Of a stretch of 64,000 nucleotides of DNA, positions 35,829 to 44,959 are shown piece by piece; positions within the stretch are counted from its first letter, which is position 1, and each line of letters begins with the position of its first letter. This DNA is from Pontibacter ummariensis. GTDB taxonomy: Bacteria > Bacteroidota > Bacteroidia > Cytophagales > Hymenobacteraceae. The stretch is from assembly GCF_900188175.1 (NCBI RefSeq), contig NZ_FZOQ01000004.1, positions 216,391 to 280,390 of the forward strand, read 5' to 3'. Below the pieces are notes generated by a model that was not told the DNA's origin, did not search any database, and saw nothing but the letters and a program-made list of their open reading frames with translations. Made by a program: the position numbers and the translations under genes.

Positions 35829-36332
35829 CTAGTTCAGCGTTATGGTATTCTCGGAGTTAGCTGACTTACTATCTGTAGAGGTAGCTATCTCCTGCGTTTT
35901 ATTTTGTTTGGCCAGATTAGCCATAAACTCCTGCTCAACCTGGTTGTAAGCTGGTCGGTTACCGAAATAGGTGTTGTACTGTCTGGTACTCAGCACGTCC
36001 TCCAGTTCCCGGTCGCGCACATCACAGATTGCTTTGCACTTCTCTTCGATCAAGGCCTGGTTGCCCGCGAACTCCTGCTCTACGGCCATCTTCTGAGCCA
36101 CTACCTCCATGTTTATTTCCCGCACTTTACGGGACTGGTAGTTGTTCAGGCCCAGTTCCCGGATCATTTGATCCGATAAATGGTTGGCCCTGTTCTCTAC
36201 CACCGCAGCGGCTTTCTTTGTTACGGTAGCAGTCTTCTTATTTTTATTTTCGGTGATCTTTTTATTTCCGCTTGCTGACGCTGAAAGAATACTCCCACAC
36301 ATCACGCAAGTTATTAACAATGCCTTTTTCAT
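35829..36332 (-). CDS. Secreted Spy/CpxP-like protein
   Basis: 167 residues. Signal peptide (ALLITCVMCGSILSASASG), a lysine/threonine-rich spacer, then an alpha-helical domain beginning LSDQMIRELGLNNYQSRKVREINMEVV, which resembles the LTxxQ-type start of Spy/CpxP periplasmic proteins. The serine/asparagine-rich tail is disordered. Family membership rests on this pattern only. Possible role as an envelope stress chaperone; uncertain. Confidence 0.6.
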   Translation of the reverse strand: MKKALLITCVMCGSILSASASGNKKITENKNKKTATVTKKAAAVVENRANHLSDQMIRELGLNNYQSRKVREINMEVVAQKMAVEQEFAGNQALIEEKCKAICDVRDRELEDVLSTRQYNTYFGNRPAYNQVEQEFMANLAKQNKTQEIATSTDSKSANSENTITLN

Positions 36333-36464
36333 AGCTTTTCCTTTCTTTCTCTAGTTTTAACGGTTTCTTATCTCCTTACATATATAACGTAGCGTTTTTT
36401 TTAATGATTCCGCTAACGCCTAAAATTTGTAATAAGCTATATAATATAGTGCAAGTATTAAGCC

Positions 36465-36498
36465 AAAAAGCCGGCTTGCGCTGGCAAACCGGCTTTTT
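36465..36498. terminator. Bidirectional terminator
   Basis: AAAAAGCCGG...CCGGCTTTTT with an inner TTGC/GCAA pairing. Lies after dcd on the - strand. Confidence 0.8.
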
Positions 36499-36527
36499 GT
36501 AGTGTTATACGGAATGTTTTAGCTAAT

Positions 36528-37064
36528 CTACCACTTATTCTTCCACATCATCGACTCGACAGGGGTGATGGTGCGGTGGTTGTACTTTGCGTTTTCCTTT
36601 TTGTTGTAATAGTTTTCGATTCCGCCCTTTACTTCAAAATAGATCAGCTGGCCAATTGGCATCCCGTAATACACTCTTACAGGCATGGACACCGATATTT
36701 CAAGCGTCCAGGTATTGCAGAAGCCTACGTCGCCCTTGCCGGCGGTGGCGTGTATGTCTATGCCCAGGCGCCCCACACTTGATTTCCCCTCTAGGAAAGG
36801 TACATGGGCATGTGTTTCGGTGTATTCCAGGGTCACACCCAGGTACAAGCGGCCTGGCTCCAGCACATATCCTTCTTCCGGTATGTCAAACACCTCGATT
36901 TCGTTATGTTTGCGGGCGTCCAGCACCTCATCTTTATATGTGGCCAGGTAACGGCCCAAGTGTACGTCGTAAGAGTTGGTGCCCAGGCAATCCCGGTTAA
37001 AGGGCTCTACCAGGATGGTGCCTTTCTCTATCTCCTCTAAAATCTGCTTGTCTGTTAAAATCAT
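36528..37064 (-). CDS. dcd: dCTP deaminase
   Basis: 178 residues from ATG 37064. Trimeric dCTP deaminase fold with YDVHLGRYL, GKSSVGRLGIDIHATAGKGDVGF and catalytic Glu122 in TWTLEISV. Converts dCTP to dUTP in pyrimidine deoxynucleotide supply. The C-terminus has YNKKENAKYNHRTIT. A TAGATTTG box on the - strand (37102-37095), about 31 bases upstream, is a possible promoter element. Confidence 0.95.
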   Translation of the reverse strand: MILTDKQILEEIEKGTILVEPFNRDCLGTNSYDVHLGRYLATYKDEVLDARKHNEIEVFDIPEEGYVLEPGRLYLGVTLEYTETHAHVPFLEGKSSVGRLGIDIHATAGKGDVGFCNTWTLEISVSMPVRVYYGMPIGQLIYFEVKGGIENYYNKKENAKYNHRTITPVESMMWKNKW

Positions 37065-37206
37065 GGGTGGGTGGTATGTACCTGTAAAAGTAGGCAAATC
37101 TACTGATTTCAGGAAAAAGAAACAGGCGCCTTTCTCCAGCTTCTTTTAAAGTAAAAGCGGCAGCACCTTTACCAGGCCCTGCCGCTCTCTTCCAAGTTTC
37201 AGTAGC

Positions 37207-38508
37207 TTATTTGTTGTTATGCGCTTCCTGCAGGGCTTCGTAGTTCGCCTGCACAAACTGGTCTACCAGGTCACCGCTTATGGCAGTAGACACGAAAAGG
37301 GCCTCGTACTGCGATGGGGCCAGGTAAATACCTTTCTCCAGCATGGAGTTAAAGTAGCGGCCAAAAAGCGCTGTATCAGATGTCTTGGCCGTCTCAAAGT
37401 CCACCACCGGCTGCTCGGTAAAGAACAGGCTGAACATAGAGCCTACCTGATTGATGGTGTAGTTTAACCCTAGCTGCTGCATGTTCTGCTTTATACCGGC
37501 AACGATACTGTTGGTTGTTTTCTCCAGGTCTGTATAAACTTCCTGGTGCTCTTTCAGATAAGTGAGCATGGCCATGCCCGCCGCCATGGCGATAGGGTTG
37601 CCGGAGAGGGTGCCTGCCTGGTACACCGGGCCAGCAGGGGCTACAAAGTCCATGATCTCTTTTTTGCCGCCGTAGGCCCCCACCGGCATACCGCCCCCGA
37701 TGATCTTGCCCAGGGTGCTCATGTCCGGAGTTACGCCGTATAGTTCCTGGGCACCCCCTGCAGCAAGCCGGAAGCCTGTCATCACCTCGTCGAAGATCAG
37801 GACGATGCCCTCCTGATCACACAGGTCCCGTAAGCCTTGCAGGAAGCCTTGCTGTGGTGTCACCAGCCCCATATTGCCGGCAACAGGCTCCAGGATGATA
37901 GCGGCTACCTGATCCTTGTTGGCGTCCACCAGGGCTTTGACGGCATCCAGGCTATTGTAAGGGGCTGTGAGGGTATCCTGGGCAGTGCCTTTGGTGACAC
38001 CGGGGCTGTCTGGAACCCCTAAAGTGATGGCCCCGCTACCCGCCGCAATCAGGAAGGAGTCTCCGTGCCCATGGTAGTTCCCTTCAAACTTAATGATCTT
38101 ATCGCGGCCTGTAAAGCCGCGGGCTACCCGTATAGCCGACATGGTCGCCTCCGTACCGGAATTCACCATGCGCACTTTCTCAATGCTCGGTACCATGCTC
38201 ACGATCAGCTCGGCAATCTCGATCTCCCGGCGTGTGGGAGCACCAAAGGAGAGAGAATTCGGGATTGCTTTCTGTACGGCTTCGTTTACCACCTCTGCAG
38301 CATGGCCCAGAATCATCGGGCCCCAGGAGTTGATGAATTCTACATAGCGGTTGCCGTCTTCGTCGTACAGGTACGGGCCTTTCGCGGAAACCATAAAGCG
38401 GGGATTGCCGCCTACGGCTCTGAAGGCGCGCACGGGCGAGTTAACCCCACCCGGGATACTTTTCTGTGCCCGTTGAAAGAGCTCGTTACTAGCAGGTGCT
38501 TGCGTCAT
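37207..38508 (-). CDS. hemL: Glutamate-1-semialdehyde 2,1-aminomutase
   Basis: 433 residues, class III PLP aminotransferase. Starts with [22 protein letters not shown] Lys268 in [31 protein letters not shown] and the aspartate of [11 protein letters not shown]. Makes 5-aminolevulinate from glutamate-1-semialdehyde for haem synthesis. Starts 28 bases after the periplasmic-binding protein gene, probably co-transcribed. Confidence 0.97.
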   Translation of the reverse strand: MTQAPASNELFQRAQKSIPGGVNSPVRAFRAVGGNPRFMVSAKGPYLYDEDGNRYVEFINSWGPMILGHAAEVVNEAVQKAIPNSLSFGAPTRREIEIAELIVSMVPSIEKVRMVNSGTEATMSAIRVARGFTGRDKIIKFEGNYHGHGDSFLIAAGSGAITLGVPDSPGVTKGTAQDTLTAPYNSLDAVKALVDANKDQVAAIILEPVAGNMGLVTPQQGFLQGLRDLCDQEGIVLIFDEVMTGFRLAAGGAQELYGVTPDMSTLGKIIGGGMPVGAYGGKKEIMDFVAPAGPVYQAGTLSGNPIAMAAGMAMLTYLKEHQEVYTDLEKTTNSIVAGIKQNMQQLGLNYTINQVGSMFSLFFTEQPVVDFETAKTSDTALFGRYFNSMLEKGIYLAPSQYEALFVSTAISGDLVDQFVQANYEALQEAHNNK

Positions 38509-38536
38509 AAGTATTCTTCTTCTGAGTAAATGTCAT

Positions 38537-40231
38537 TTAAAAAACCGGGTTCACCACAACCAGCTGCAGGTTATCCAGCTTTGTAATGGGAACATATTGG
38601 TTGTCGGTGCGCAACTCATCGCGCGCAGCATGGTCTGTATAGCCCAAACCGGAATAAAGCACGCCAGGGGCAATGCCGGTAAGCATCAGTTGCTGGTTAA
38701 ACTGCGGCCCGTATTGCTGCAGGAGCTGCCCGAAGTAATACAGCATTTCAAAGCCCGCGTAGGCATACACCGAGGGTGGCAGGTTGTACTTGCTGATATA
38801 CTTTTTACGGAACTGCTTATAAGCCAAAGAGGTCTTGTCGATGTACTTCGGGCTGACAAAGTAAACCTCCAGGTTGTCAAGCTGCTGCAGGGTAATTTGG
38901 TTAATGTCCAGCCACTTATCGTAGGTGATCAGCGGCAGAGTAGGGGCTTTGCTTTGCAGCAGGCTGGTTGCGTTCACGGCAGCCGTCATCTTATCCGAGA
39001 AAACAGCGACATGGCCTATGTCCTGCAGGTTCAGCTTCGTAAAGGCTTCTGAGGTAGCTGAGGTCTGTTCAGAGTTAAGCTTCTTATAAGTTCTTACCTT
39101 GCCGCCTAGCTTCTGGAACTGCTGCTTGTAGTGGTAGGCAAAGGTGGTGTCGTCTTTTGTGTTTTCGAAGAGAACAGCGGCCGTCTTCGGAGAAAAGTTC
39201 TGGAAGGCGTAGGTCGCGGCCTGTCGGGCCTGTGTGGCAAGGGAAGACTCGAACAGGAGCACGTTCTTATTGCCTTTCGCCATATCCAGGTCTTGCGACA
39301 GGGGATTGATCACGTTAATTCCTTTTTTCTCGGCAAAGCGTCCTGCTACCCTGGCTGTTGACTTGTAAATGGGACCGATCAGCAGGTCCATTTGCTGCAG
39401 TTCCGGCATCTCCAGTACGCGCTTTACACTCATGGTGTCCGCACTGGTGTCGTAGGTGAAGAGGTTCACGTTGATACCCTGTTTCTGCAGGGAGTCCTGC
39501 GCCAGCTTAATGCCGGCGTACATATCGGTCACAAACTGACTCTTGCGCGCTACCTGTTGCAGGTCCTGGTCTAACTGGAAAGGAAGGAGCAGTGCTACGT
39601 TTACGCCCTGGTTGCTCAGCGCTTTCTTGCTCAGGTAGCGGTCACGATCCAGGTCAAAGTGCGTGACGATGCTCTCCAGCGCCTGCCGGTCCTGCGGGCG
39701 GTACCAGCCCCCGATCAGCTTATCCGCGTACACCTGGGCTACCGTTTTGTCTGAGTCGAAGCGTTTTAACAGTTGCTCATAGGTTGGCCTGTCCACCCGG
39801 GTCAGGTAATAGCGCTTCAGGTTCTCCGCATCGTTTTCGAGCGAGCTTCCTTTCAGTTCCTGCAGTTTGCTGAGCGCCCGTTCGTAAGCACCCTGCTCAA
39901 ACAGCACGTTTGCCAGCAGGTAGTCCGCATCGGCCATGCCCTCCCAGTTCGGATGCTGGTTTTGCAGTTGCAGCAGCATGTCATAAGCCTTCTCCGGCTT
40001 ATGGTTGTGGAGTGCTGCCAGGGCATAAAGGTAAGAAGCTTCCGGCGCGTAGCGCGAATTATCGGTAAGGGGCAGTAATTCGGCCATGGCCTGCTCGTAG
40101 CGCTGCTGTTGCAGCAACACTTTGCCATTGCTGTAGGTGGTGGCCGGATCCTGTATTTGTGCCTGTGCCGGCAAGGCGAGTGCTCCTAAGAGCAGCACCC
40201 CCGCTACATTCTTCCAAAAGCTTCTGTTCAT
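38537..40231 (-). CDS. TPR-periplasmic binding protein (LppC-like)
   Basis: About 564 residues from ATG 40231. Signal peptide (VAGVLLLGALALPAQAQ), about four TPR units (30-180), then a type-1 periplasmic-binding domain from about 205 (VNVALLLPFQLDQDL..., MDLLIGPIYKSTARVAGRFAEKKGINVINPLSQ). The order TPR-then-binding domain is that of LpoA/LppC, activators of penicillin-binding proteins, but the same plan occurs in amino-acid ABC binding proteins. No transporter genes are adjacent, which favours an envelope role. Followed by hemL after 28 bases. Confidence 0.8.
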   Translation of the reverse strand: MNRSFWKNVAGVLLLGALALPAQAQIQDPATTYSNGKVLLQQQRYEQAMAELLPLTDNSRYAPEASYLYALAALHNHKPEKAYDMLLQLQNQHPNWEGMADADYLLANVLFEQGAYERALSKLQELKGSSLENDAENLKRYYLTRVDRPTYEQLLKRFDSDKTVAQVYADKLIGGWYRPQDRQALESIVTHFDLDRDRYLSKKALSNQGVNVALLLPFQLDQDLQQVARKSQFVTDMYAGIKLAQDSLQKQGINVNLFTYDTSADTMSVKRVLEMPELQQMDLLIGPIYKSTARVAGRFAEKKGINVINPLSQDLDMAKGNKNVLLFESSLATQARQAATYAFQNFSPKTAAVLFENTKDDTTFAYHYKQQFQKLGGKVRTYKKLNSEQTSATSEAFTKLNLQDIGHVAVFSDKMTAAVNATSLLQSKAPTLPLITYDKWLDINQITLQQLDNLEVYFVSPKYIDKTSLAYKQFRKKYISKYNLPPSVYAYAGFEMLYYFGQLLQQYGPQFNQQLMLTGIAPGVLYSGLGYTDHAARDELRTDNQYVPITKLDNLQLVVVNPVF

Positions 40232-40251
40232 ACTATTCTTATATACGGCAA

Positions 40252-40307
40252 AAGACAAAGGACAAAAGGCTTGCGTCTAAATCTTAAAGCCCTTTATCCT
40301 TTGTCTT
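40252..40307 (-). terminator. Probable guaA terminator
   Basis: AAGACAAAGGA (40252-40262) and TCCTTTGTCTT (40297-40307) are exact inverted arms, with an inner AAGGCTT/AAAGCCC pairing; on the - strand the hairpin is followed by TTTT. AT-rich stem, so moderate confidence. Confidence 0.5.
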
Positions 40308-40326
40308 AACTTTCATTTGTCAAAAA

Positions 40327-41856
40327 TTACTCCCACTCAATCGTGGCCGGTGGTTTAGAGCTGATATCGTAGACCACGCGGTTTACGCCTTTTACTTTGT
40401 TTATGATCTCGTTCGATACGTCTGCCAGGAACTCATACGGTAAGCGGCACCAGTCGGCTGTCATGCCGTCGATACTGGTTACGGCGCGTAGGGCCACTAC
40501 ATTCTCATACGTACGCTCGTCCCCCATCACGCCTACTGACTGCACTGGTGTGAGAATAGCACCTGCCTGCCATACATCGTCATACAATCCTGACTTTTTC
40601 AGGTTACTGATAAAGATGTGGTCTACCTGCTGCAGCACATGTACTTTCTGCGGCGTAATATCGCCCAGGATGCGGATGGCCAGGCCAGGACCAGGGAAAG
40701 GGTGACGCCCTAAAATCGTGTCTTCTATCTTCAGGGTTCTACCTACTAAACGCACTTCGTCTTTGAAAAGTGTTTTAAGCGGCTCCACCACCTTCAGTTT
40801 CATAAAATCAGGAAGCCCGCCCACGTTGTGGTGCGACTTGATGGTGGCAGAAGGTCCGTTCACGCTCATGGACTCGATCACGTCGGGGTAGATGGTGCCC
40901 TGCGCCAGCCACTTCACATTCTCAATTTTATGGGCCTCCTCATCAAACACTTCGATAAACACGCGGCCGATTGCCTTGCGCTTCAGTTCCGGGTCTGTTA
41001 AGCCTGCCAGGGCAGAGTAAAACTTATCCTTGGCGTCTACACCTTTCACGTTCAGGCCCATGTGCTTGTAAGAATCCAGCACGGTCTCGAACTCGTCTTT
41101 GCGCAGCAAGCCATTGTCTACGAAAATACAGTACAGGTTCTTGCCAATCGCATGATGGATCAACATGGCCGCCACGCTGGAATCTACGCCGCCGGAGAGG
41201 CCCAGCACTACTTTATCGTTGCCTAATTGCTCCTGCAGAGCGGCCACAGTGCCTTCCACAAACTGCTCAGCTGTCCAGTCCTGCTGGCAATCGCAGATGT
41301 GTACCACAAAGTTGCGAAGCAGGATTTTGCCTTCTTCGGAATGGGTTACCTCCGGGTGGAACTGGATTCCGTAGGTTTCCTGGCCTTTCAGCTTATAGGC
41401 AGCCACCCGCACGCTCTCGGTGCTGGCGATTACCTCGAAATTAGCCGGGATCTCTTTGATCGTGTCGCCGTGCGACATCCACACCACAGAGCCAATCGTC
41501 AGCTCTTTGAACAGGCGGTCCTGGCTGTGTACTTCGTTCAGGCGGGCGCGGCCATACTCCCGGATGGTAGAAGGGGTAACCTCGCCGCCATGCTCATGGG
41601 CCATCAGCTGGGCGCCATAACAAACCCCCAATACGGGTAGCTTGCCAAGGTACTGGCTTAAATCTAACGTGGGGTACTCCGGATCGCGCACTGAGCAGGG
41701 GCTGCCCGATAGGATAACGCCCTTCACGTCTTCTGTCAGGGCAGGGGCGTTGTTAAACGGGTATATCTCGCAATATACGTTTAGCTCACGCACCCGTCTG
41801 GCAATTAGCTGGGTGTACTGTGAGCCGAAATCGAGGATGAGAATTTTTTCTGGCAT
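40327..41856 (-). CDS. guaA: GMP synthase
   Basis: 509 residues from ATG 41856. Glutaminase domain with Cys79 (GVCYGAQ), His167 and Glu169 (FHPEV); ATP-pyrophosphatase domain with PP-loop SGGVDS (221-226); C-terminal dimer domain ending [14 protein letters not shown]. Converts XMP to GMP. The promoter box TACCTTTG ends only 3 bases upstream of the ATG, so the transcript is probably leaderless. Confidence 0.97.
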   Translation of the reverse strand: MPEKILILDFGSQYTQLIARRVRELNVYCEIYPFNNAPALTEDVKGVILSGSPCSVRDPEYPTLDLSQYLGKLPVLGVCYGAQLMAHEHGGEVTPSTIREYGRARLNEVHSQDRLFKELTIGSVVWMSHGDTIKEIPANFEVIASTESVRVAAYKLKGQETYGIQFHPEVTHSEEGKILLRNFVVHICDCQQDWTAEQFVEGTVAALQEQLGNDKVVLGLSGGVDSSVAAMLIHHAIGKNLYCIFVDNGLLRKDEFETVLDSYKHMGLNVKGVDAKDKFYSALAGLTDPELKRKAIGRVFIEVFDEEAHKIENVKWLAQGTIYPDVIESMSVNGPSATIKSHHNVGGLPDFMKLKVVEPLKTLFKDEVRLVGRTLKIEDTILGRHPFPGPGLAIRILGDITPQKVHVLQQVDHIFISNLKKSGLYDDVWQAGAILTPVQSVGVMGDERTYENVVALRAVTSIDGMTADWCRLPYEFLADVSNEIINKVKGVNRVVYDISSKPPATIEWE

Positions 41857-41859
41857 GCG

Positions 41860-41891
41860 CAAAGGTAAGGTAGTTTAGCGGTATGAGGCAA
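41860..41891 (-). promoter_or_regulatory. guaA promoter abutting the start codon
   Basis: On the - strand TTG (41891-41889), 21 bases, TACCTTTG (41867-41860), then CGC and the guaA ATG. A start site 4-6 bases after the box falls on or inside the start codon. Confidence 0.6.
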
Positions 41892-42118
41892 TTTTATTTA
41901 AAGATATGCTGTAGGCTAGGAAGGCATGGGCGCAGTGTCGGGCACAGGGGCAGATGATGTTGCCGTTGAAGTTTCTTCCTGCCTGTCGCTTCAGAAACAT
42001 GGTATCAGGTACAGCAGCAAAGGGGGAGCGGCAGGAAAAAATCTTTTTACCTAATTGCCTGGCTTCTTGGGGGTAGCCGTTTGGGTCGCCCTGAAGCCCA
42101 TCTTTTTTGTGGCTGAAG

Positions 42119-42149
42119 TTTGTATTGTAAGAGATGTTTCTTACTTTTG
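42119..42149 (+). promoter_or_regulatory. Promoter of SRP RNA
   Basis: TTTG (42119-42122), 19 bases, TACTTTTG (42142-42149), exact consensus and spacing; the RNA starts 4-5 bases later. Confidence 0.8.
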
Positions 42150-42153
42150 TATC

Positions 42154-42244
42154 GGCAAGCCGGCACGGCCAGCTCCCGCCGAACTCCCCCAGGACCGGAA
42201 GGTAGCAAGGGTAGGTGGTTGAGCGGCGCGATGTTCGGCTTGCC
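42154..42244 (+). ncRNA. ffs: Signal recognition particle RNA, small type
   Basis: The ends pair (GGCAAGCCG with CGGCTTGCC) and the apical part has CCCAGGACCGGAAGGTAGCAAGGG: GGAA tetraloop and the asymmetric CAGG/AGCA loop that binds Ffh. A run of seven T follows at 42247-42253 as terminator. It is the short, Alu-less form (about 90-100 bases). Its protein partner Ffh is encoded 10 kb away at 52466. Confidence 0.95.
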
Positions 42245-42324
42245 ACTTTTTTTGCCCTTCCCTCAGGCTTTACGCCTTTTCCCAAATTTCCTGCTATTAC
42301 CTTCCGGAATCTCAATTAATGCGT

Positions 42325-42332
42325 TAGATTTG
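42325..42332 (+). promoter_or_regulatory. -7 box before the aldolase gene
   Basis: TAGATTTG fits TAnnTTTG, 30 bases before the start codon; the -33 element is not convincing. Confidence 0.4.
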
Positions 42333-42361
42333 TAGAGATATTTCACTACATCCTAAGCATT

Positions 42362-43018
42362 ATGAAATTCTTTATCGACACTGCAAATCTGCAGGATATC
42401 CAGGAAGCACACGACCTAGGTGTACTGGATGGCGTTACCACCAATCCATCGCTGATGGCCAAAGAAGGCATCACGGGCCACGATAACATCATGGCGCATT
42501 ACAAAAAGATATGCGAGATCGTGGACGGCGACATCAGCGCAGAGGTAATCGCTACAGACTATGATACCATTATTCGTGAAGGGGAGGCCCTGGCCGAACT
42601 GCACTCGAACATTGTGGTGAAAGTGCCTATGATCCGTGATGGTGTGAAAGCTATCCGTTACTTCAGCGAAAAAGGCATCAAGACAAATTGTACACTTGTG
42701 TTTACGGCTGGGCAAGCCCTGCTGGCTGCTAAAGCAGGCGCTACGTACGTGTCTCCTTTCATCGGTCGCCTGGACGACATCGCAACAGACGGATTGGCGC
42801 TGATCGAGCAGATCGTGAACATTTATAGCAACTACGGTTATCAGACACAAGTGCTGGCTGCTTCTGTGCGTCATGTCATGCACCTGGTGCAGTGCGCCGA
42901 GCTTGGTGCAGACGTGGTTACCTGCCCGCTTTCTGTGATCACAGGCTTGTTGAAGCACCCTCTGACGGATAGTGGACTGGAGAAGTTCCTGGCCGACCAC
43001 GCCAAAGGCAACAAGTAA
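42362..43018 (+). CDS. fsa: Small transaldolase / fructose-6-phosphate aldolase
   Basis: 218 residues, short TalC/FSA-type. Starts [27 protein letters not shown], Schiff-base Lys87 in [41 protein letters not shown] and the C-terminal [15 protein letters not shown]. Whether it acts as transaldolase or as fructose-6-phosphate aldolase cannot be told from sequence; most Bacteroidota copies are annotated as transaldolase. Single gene following the SRP RNA. Confidence 0.93.
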   Translation: MKFFIDTANLQDIQEAHDLGVLDGVTTNPSLMAKEGITGHDNIMAHYKKICEIVDGDISAEVIATDYDTIIREGEALAELHSNIVVKVPMIRDGVKAIRYFSEKGIKTNCTLVFTAGQALLAAKAGATYVSPFIGRLDDIATDGLALIEQIVNIYSNYGYQTQVLAASVRHVMHLVQCAELGADVVTCPLSVITGLLKHPLTDSGLEKFLADHAKGNK

Positions 43019-43021
43019 AAC

Positions 43022-43119
43022 TTAATTATGAATTAAAATTATGAATTGGGAAGATGAGGCCCTAAAAGTATGGCCTGTAATTCCTGATTCATAATTTCTA
43101 AATTCTAATTCATAATTAG
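43022..43119. repeat. AT-rich inverted/direct repeat cluster
   Basis: AATTATGAATT occurs twice (43024-43034, 43037-43047) and its mirror (A)ATTCATAATT twice (43087-43096, 43107-43117), flanking an inner GGCC...GGCC. Can form a long hairpin between the aldolase and the next gene. Looks like a dispersed extragenic repeat; copy number elsewhere unknown. Confidence 0.6.
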
Positions 43120-43124
43120 AGGAA

Positions 43125-43328
43125 ATGTACATCGTTAAAGTGAAGGGAAAGGCCAAAATCCCGGATTATATACAACTGCGCGACAACAATTTTGTGTTGA
43201 TTGCCTATTTTAGAGCCGACCGGCCGCTCAAAAACCTGGACCGCTACGGGCTGGAAGGGAAAGAGGAGGCGCTGGCAGCTGTGATTGAGTCCCTGGAGTT
43301 TGGCAAACTCCAGAAATTAGAAATTTAA
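43125..43328 (+). CDS. Small conserved protein before ftsE
   Basis: 67 residues, soluble, no signal. MYIVKVKGKAKIPDYIQLRDNNFVLIAYF suggests a small beta-sheet domain and the rest a helix. It ends 6 bases before ftsE, so the two are co-translated, and a link with FtsE or its membrane partner is plausible. No named family recognised. Confidence 0.7.
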   Translation: MYIVKVKGKAKIPDYIQLRDNNFVLIAYFRADRPLKNLDRYGLEGKEEALAAVIESLEFGKLQKLEI

Positions 43329-43334
43329 GTACTT

Positions 43335-44045
43335 ATGAGTTTTTCTTCTTCCCCGGTGGTGTCGCTGCGCGATGTTGCCGTTTACCAGGACGTCAATACG
43401 GTGTTGAGCAACGTGAGCTTTGATATTGACAAAGGAGATTTCGTGTACCTGGTGGGCCGCACCGGAAGCGGAAAAAGCTCTTTGCTGAAGACCCTGTACG
43501 CCGATTTGCCCCTGTTATCGGGTGTGGCGGCTGTGGCTGACTTTAAGCTGAACAAGCTTCCCCGCAAGCAGGTGCCCTACCTGCGCCGTAAAGTGGGCAT
43601 CATTTTCCAGGACTTCCAACTATTGTTTGACCGCACTGTGGCTGAAAACCTAAGCTTCGTGTTGCGTGCAACAGGCTGGCAGGACAAGTCCAGGATAAAG
43701 CAGCGCATTTCCGAGGTGCTGATGCGGGTAGGCTTAGATGCCGCCGCCTCAAAAATGCCCCACCAGCTTTCCGGCGGAGAGCAGCAACGCATCGTCATTG
43801 CGCGTGCCCTGCTCAATGAGCCGGTTATTCTTTTTGCCGATGAACCTACCGGTAACCTCGACCCTATAGTGGCTGACGGCATCATGCAGTTGTTTATGGA
43901 AATCAACCGGAGCGGTACGGCTGTTCTCATGGCTACCCACAACTACGAGATCATTCACCGCTACCCTAAACGTGTGCTCAAGTGCGAGCATGGAAAAGTG
44001 TTGGACTCACAGGTAGAGGAGTTCGGCTTAGTTACTGGTTTTTAG
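43335..44045 (+). CDS. ftsE: Cell division ATPase FtsE
   Basis: 236 residues. Walker A GRTGSGKS (41-48), Q-loop IIFQDFQLLFDRTVAENL, signature HQLSGGEQQRIVIARALL, Walker B ILFADEPTGNLDP, H-loop MATHNYEI. The DRTVAENL and PTGNLDP forms fit FtsE. With FtsX it controls peptidoglycan hydrolases at the septum. FtsX is not adjacent; it must be elsewhere. Confidence 0.9.
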   Translation: MSFSSSPVVSLRDVAVYQDVNTVLSNVSFDIDKGDFVYLVGRTGSGKSSLLKTLYADLPLLSGVAAVADFKLNKLPRKQVPYLRRKVGIIFQDFQLLFDRTVAENLSFVLRATGWQDKSRIKQRISEVLMRVGLDAAASKMPHQLSGGEQQRIVIARALLNEPVILFADEPTGNLDPIVADGIMQLFMEINRSGTAVLMATHNYEIIHRYPKRVLKCEHGKVLDSQVEEFGLVTGF

Positions 44046-44153
44046 AGCAGTTTCCTAAGCTTGTCTATCCTCTTTTTGGATATTTCAGTTGGTACAACCC
44101 AGTTAAGCCTGTTGTAGCGGAAGCTGGCACAGGTTTTTTTATGAACCTGAGGT

Positions 44154-44807
44154 TTACTGATTAGGGGGATAGTATTGCTCGCGTAGTTCCAGGTAACGGT
44201 CCTGCGCTTGTTCAATGGTGCTCAGTTCTGCTGCTGAAAGTTCTGTCAACAGGGCTTGGTAGCGATTGTTAAGCGAATTCCACCAGCCTTCCACCATCTC
44301 CCACTCGCGTCCCTCGTAATTTGCTGCATTATCGGCCAAGGTAGAGGTAAAGCGCTCGTAGGTATCGGCGATATTTTCGGTCGTGATGTTGCTCAGGTCC
44401 GGGTTTATGACCGGGACACCCAGTAAAGCATAGCGCATGCCGGCCTCTTCGTACTGCTGTTGCCGCCGTTGTTTGGCCAGGTTATACCGCTCCTCCAGGT
44501 TCGCTATTTCTTCCTGTTGCTCTGGGCTGTAGTCGCCCAGGTTCTCTATCACGCGGCCCTTGCGCTCCAAAAACTGCTGGTCAATCTCTGCCGACTCTGT
44601 TTCCCACCGCGAATCATCTTCTATGGACTGTTGCAAGGCCCGTAGTTCTACCTCTGTGAGTGAGTCCTGTTCAAAAGTCGCCACAAAGTCTTTATACGCA
44701 GTATAGGCCGCTTCTCTTTCGATTACCGCCTGGTCCTCTTCGTTGTTGCAGGCGAACAGAAAGGACAGGCACAAAGCCAATAACAGGGTGCTGGTTTTCC
44801 GAAACAT
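44154..44807 (-). CDS. Coiled-coil lipoprotein, family member 1
   Basis: 217 residues. Lipoprotein signal with lipobox LFAC (Cys20), then an acidic, glutamine-rich, mostly helical protein. Its second half (TTENIADTYERF...YEGREWEMVEGWWNSLNNRYQAL) aligns with the lipoprotein at 63272 (TTINENSVGEAYATF...WNENDWEMANMVFEELNERKEEI), so both belong to one family. Probably faces the periplasm as an extended helical bundle. Function unknown. Confidence 0.75.
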   Translation of the reverse strand: MFRKTSTLLLALCLSFLFACNNEEDQAVIEREAAYTAYKDFVATFEQDSLTEVELRALQQSIEDDSRWETESAEIDQQFLERKGRVIENLGDYSPEQQEEIANLEERYNLAKQRRQQQYEEAGMRYALLGVPVINPDLSNITTENIADTYERFTSTLADNAANYEGREWEMVEGWWNSLNNRYQALLTELSAAELSTIEQAQDRYLELREQYYPPNQ

Positions 44808-44908
44808 AGCTACATAGGTTTGTTACAGTGTTTGTAACGGTGCCACTAGGGCTGGGTTTCGTCCTCTGATCTGCAGCCCATCGGGAGGTAGCAAAAAACG
44901 ATAAGAGC

Positions 44909-44937
44909 TTGTTTTGTAAGGGTATTGCTTACCTTTG
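44909..44937 (+). promoter_or_regulatory. Promoter of the DegT gene
   Basis: TTG (44909-44911), 18 bases, TACCTTTG (44930-44937), full -7 match, 23 bases before the start codon. Confidence 0.6.
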
Positions 44938-44959
44938 CCCTACACAGCTACCATCGCAA

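Noticed and set aside
41875..42315. 146-residue - frame over the SRP RNA
   Set aside because: It crosses the SRP RNA and its promoter and shows no protein family pattern.
43022..43119. Short repeats resembling a CRISPR array
   Set aside because: Only two direct copies, no regular spacers, and mirrored partners; no cas genes in the window.
44818..44838. GTTAC-N7-GTAAC dyad before the lipoprotein gene
   Set aside because: Short arms, single copy and no matching regulator; too weak to call an operator.
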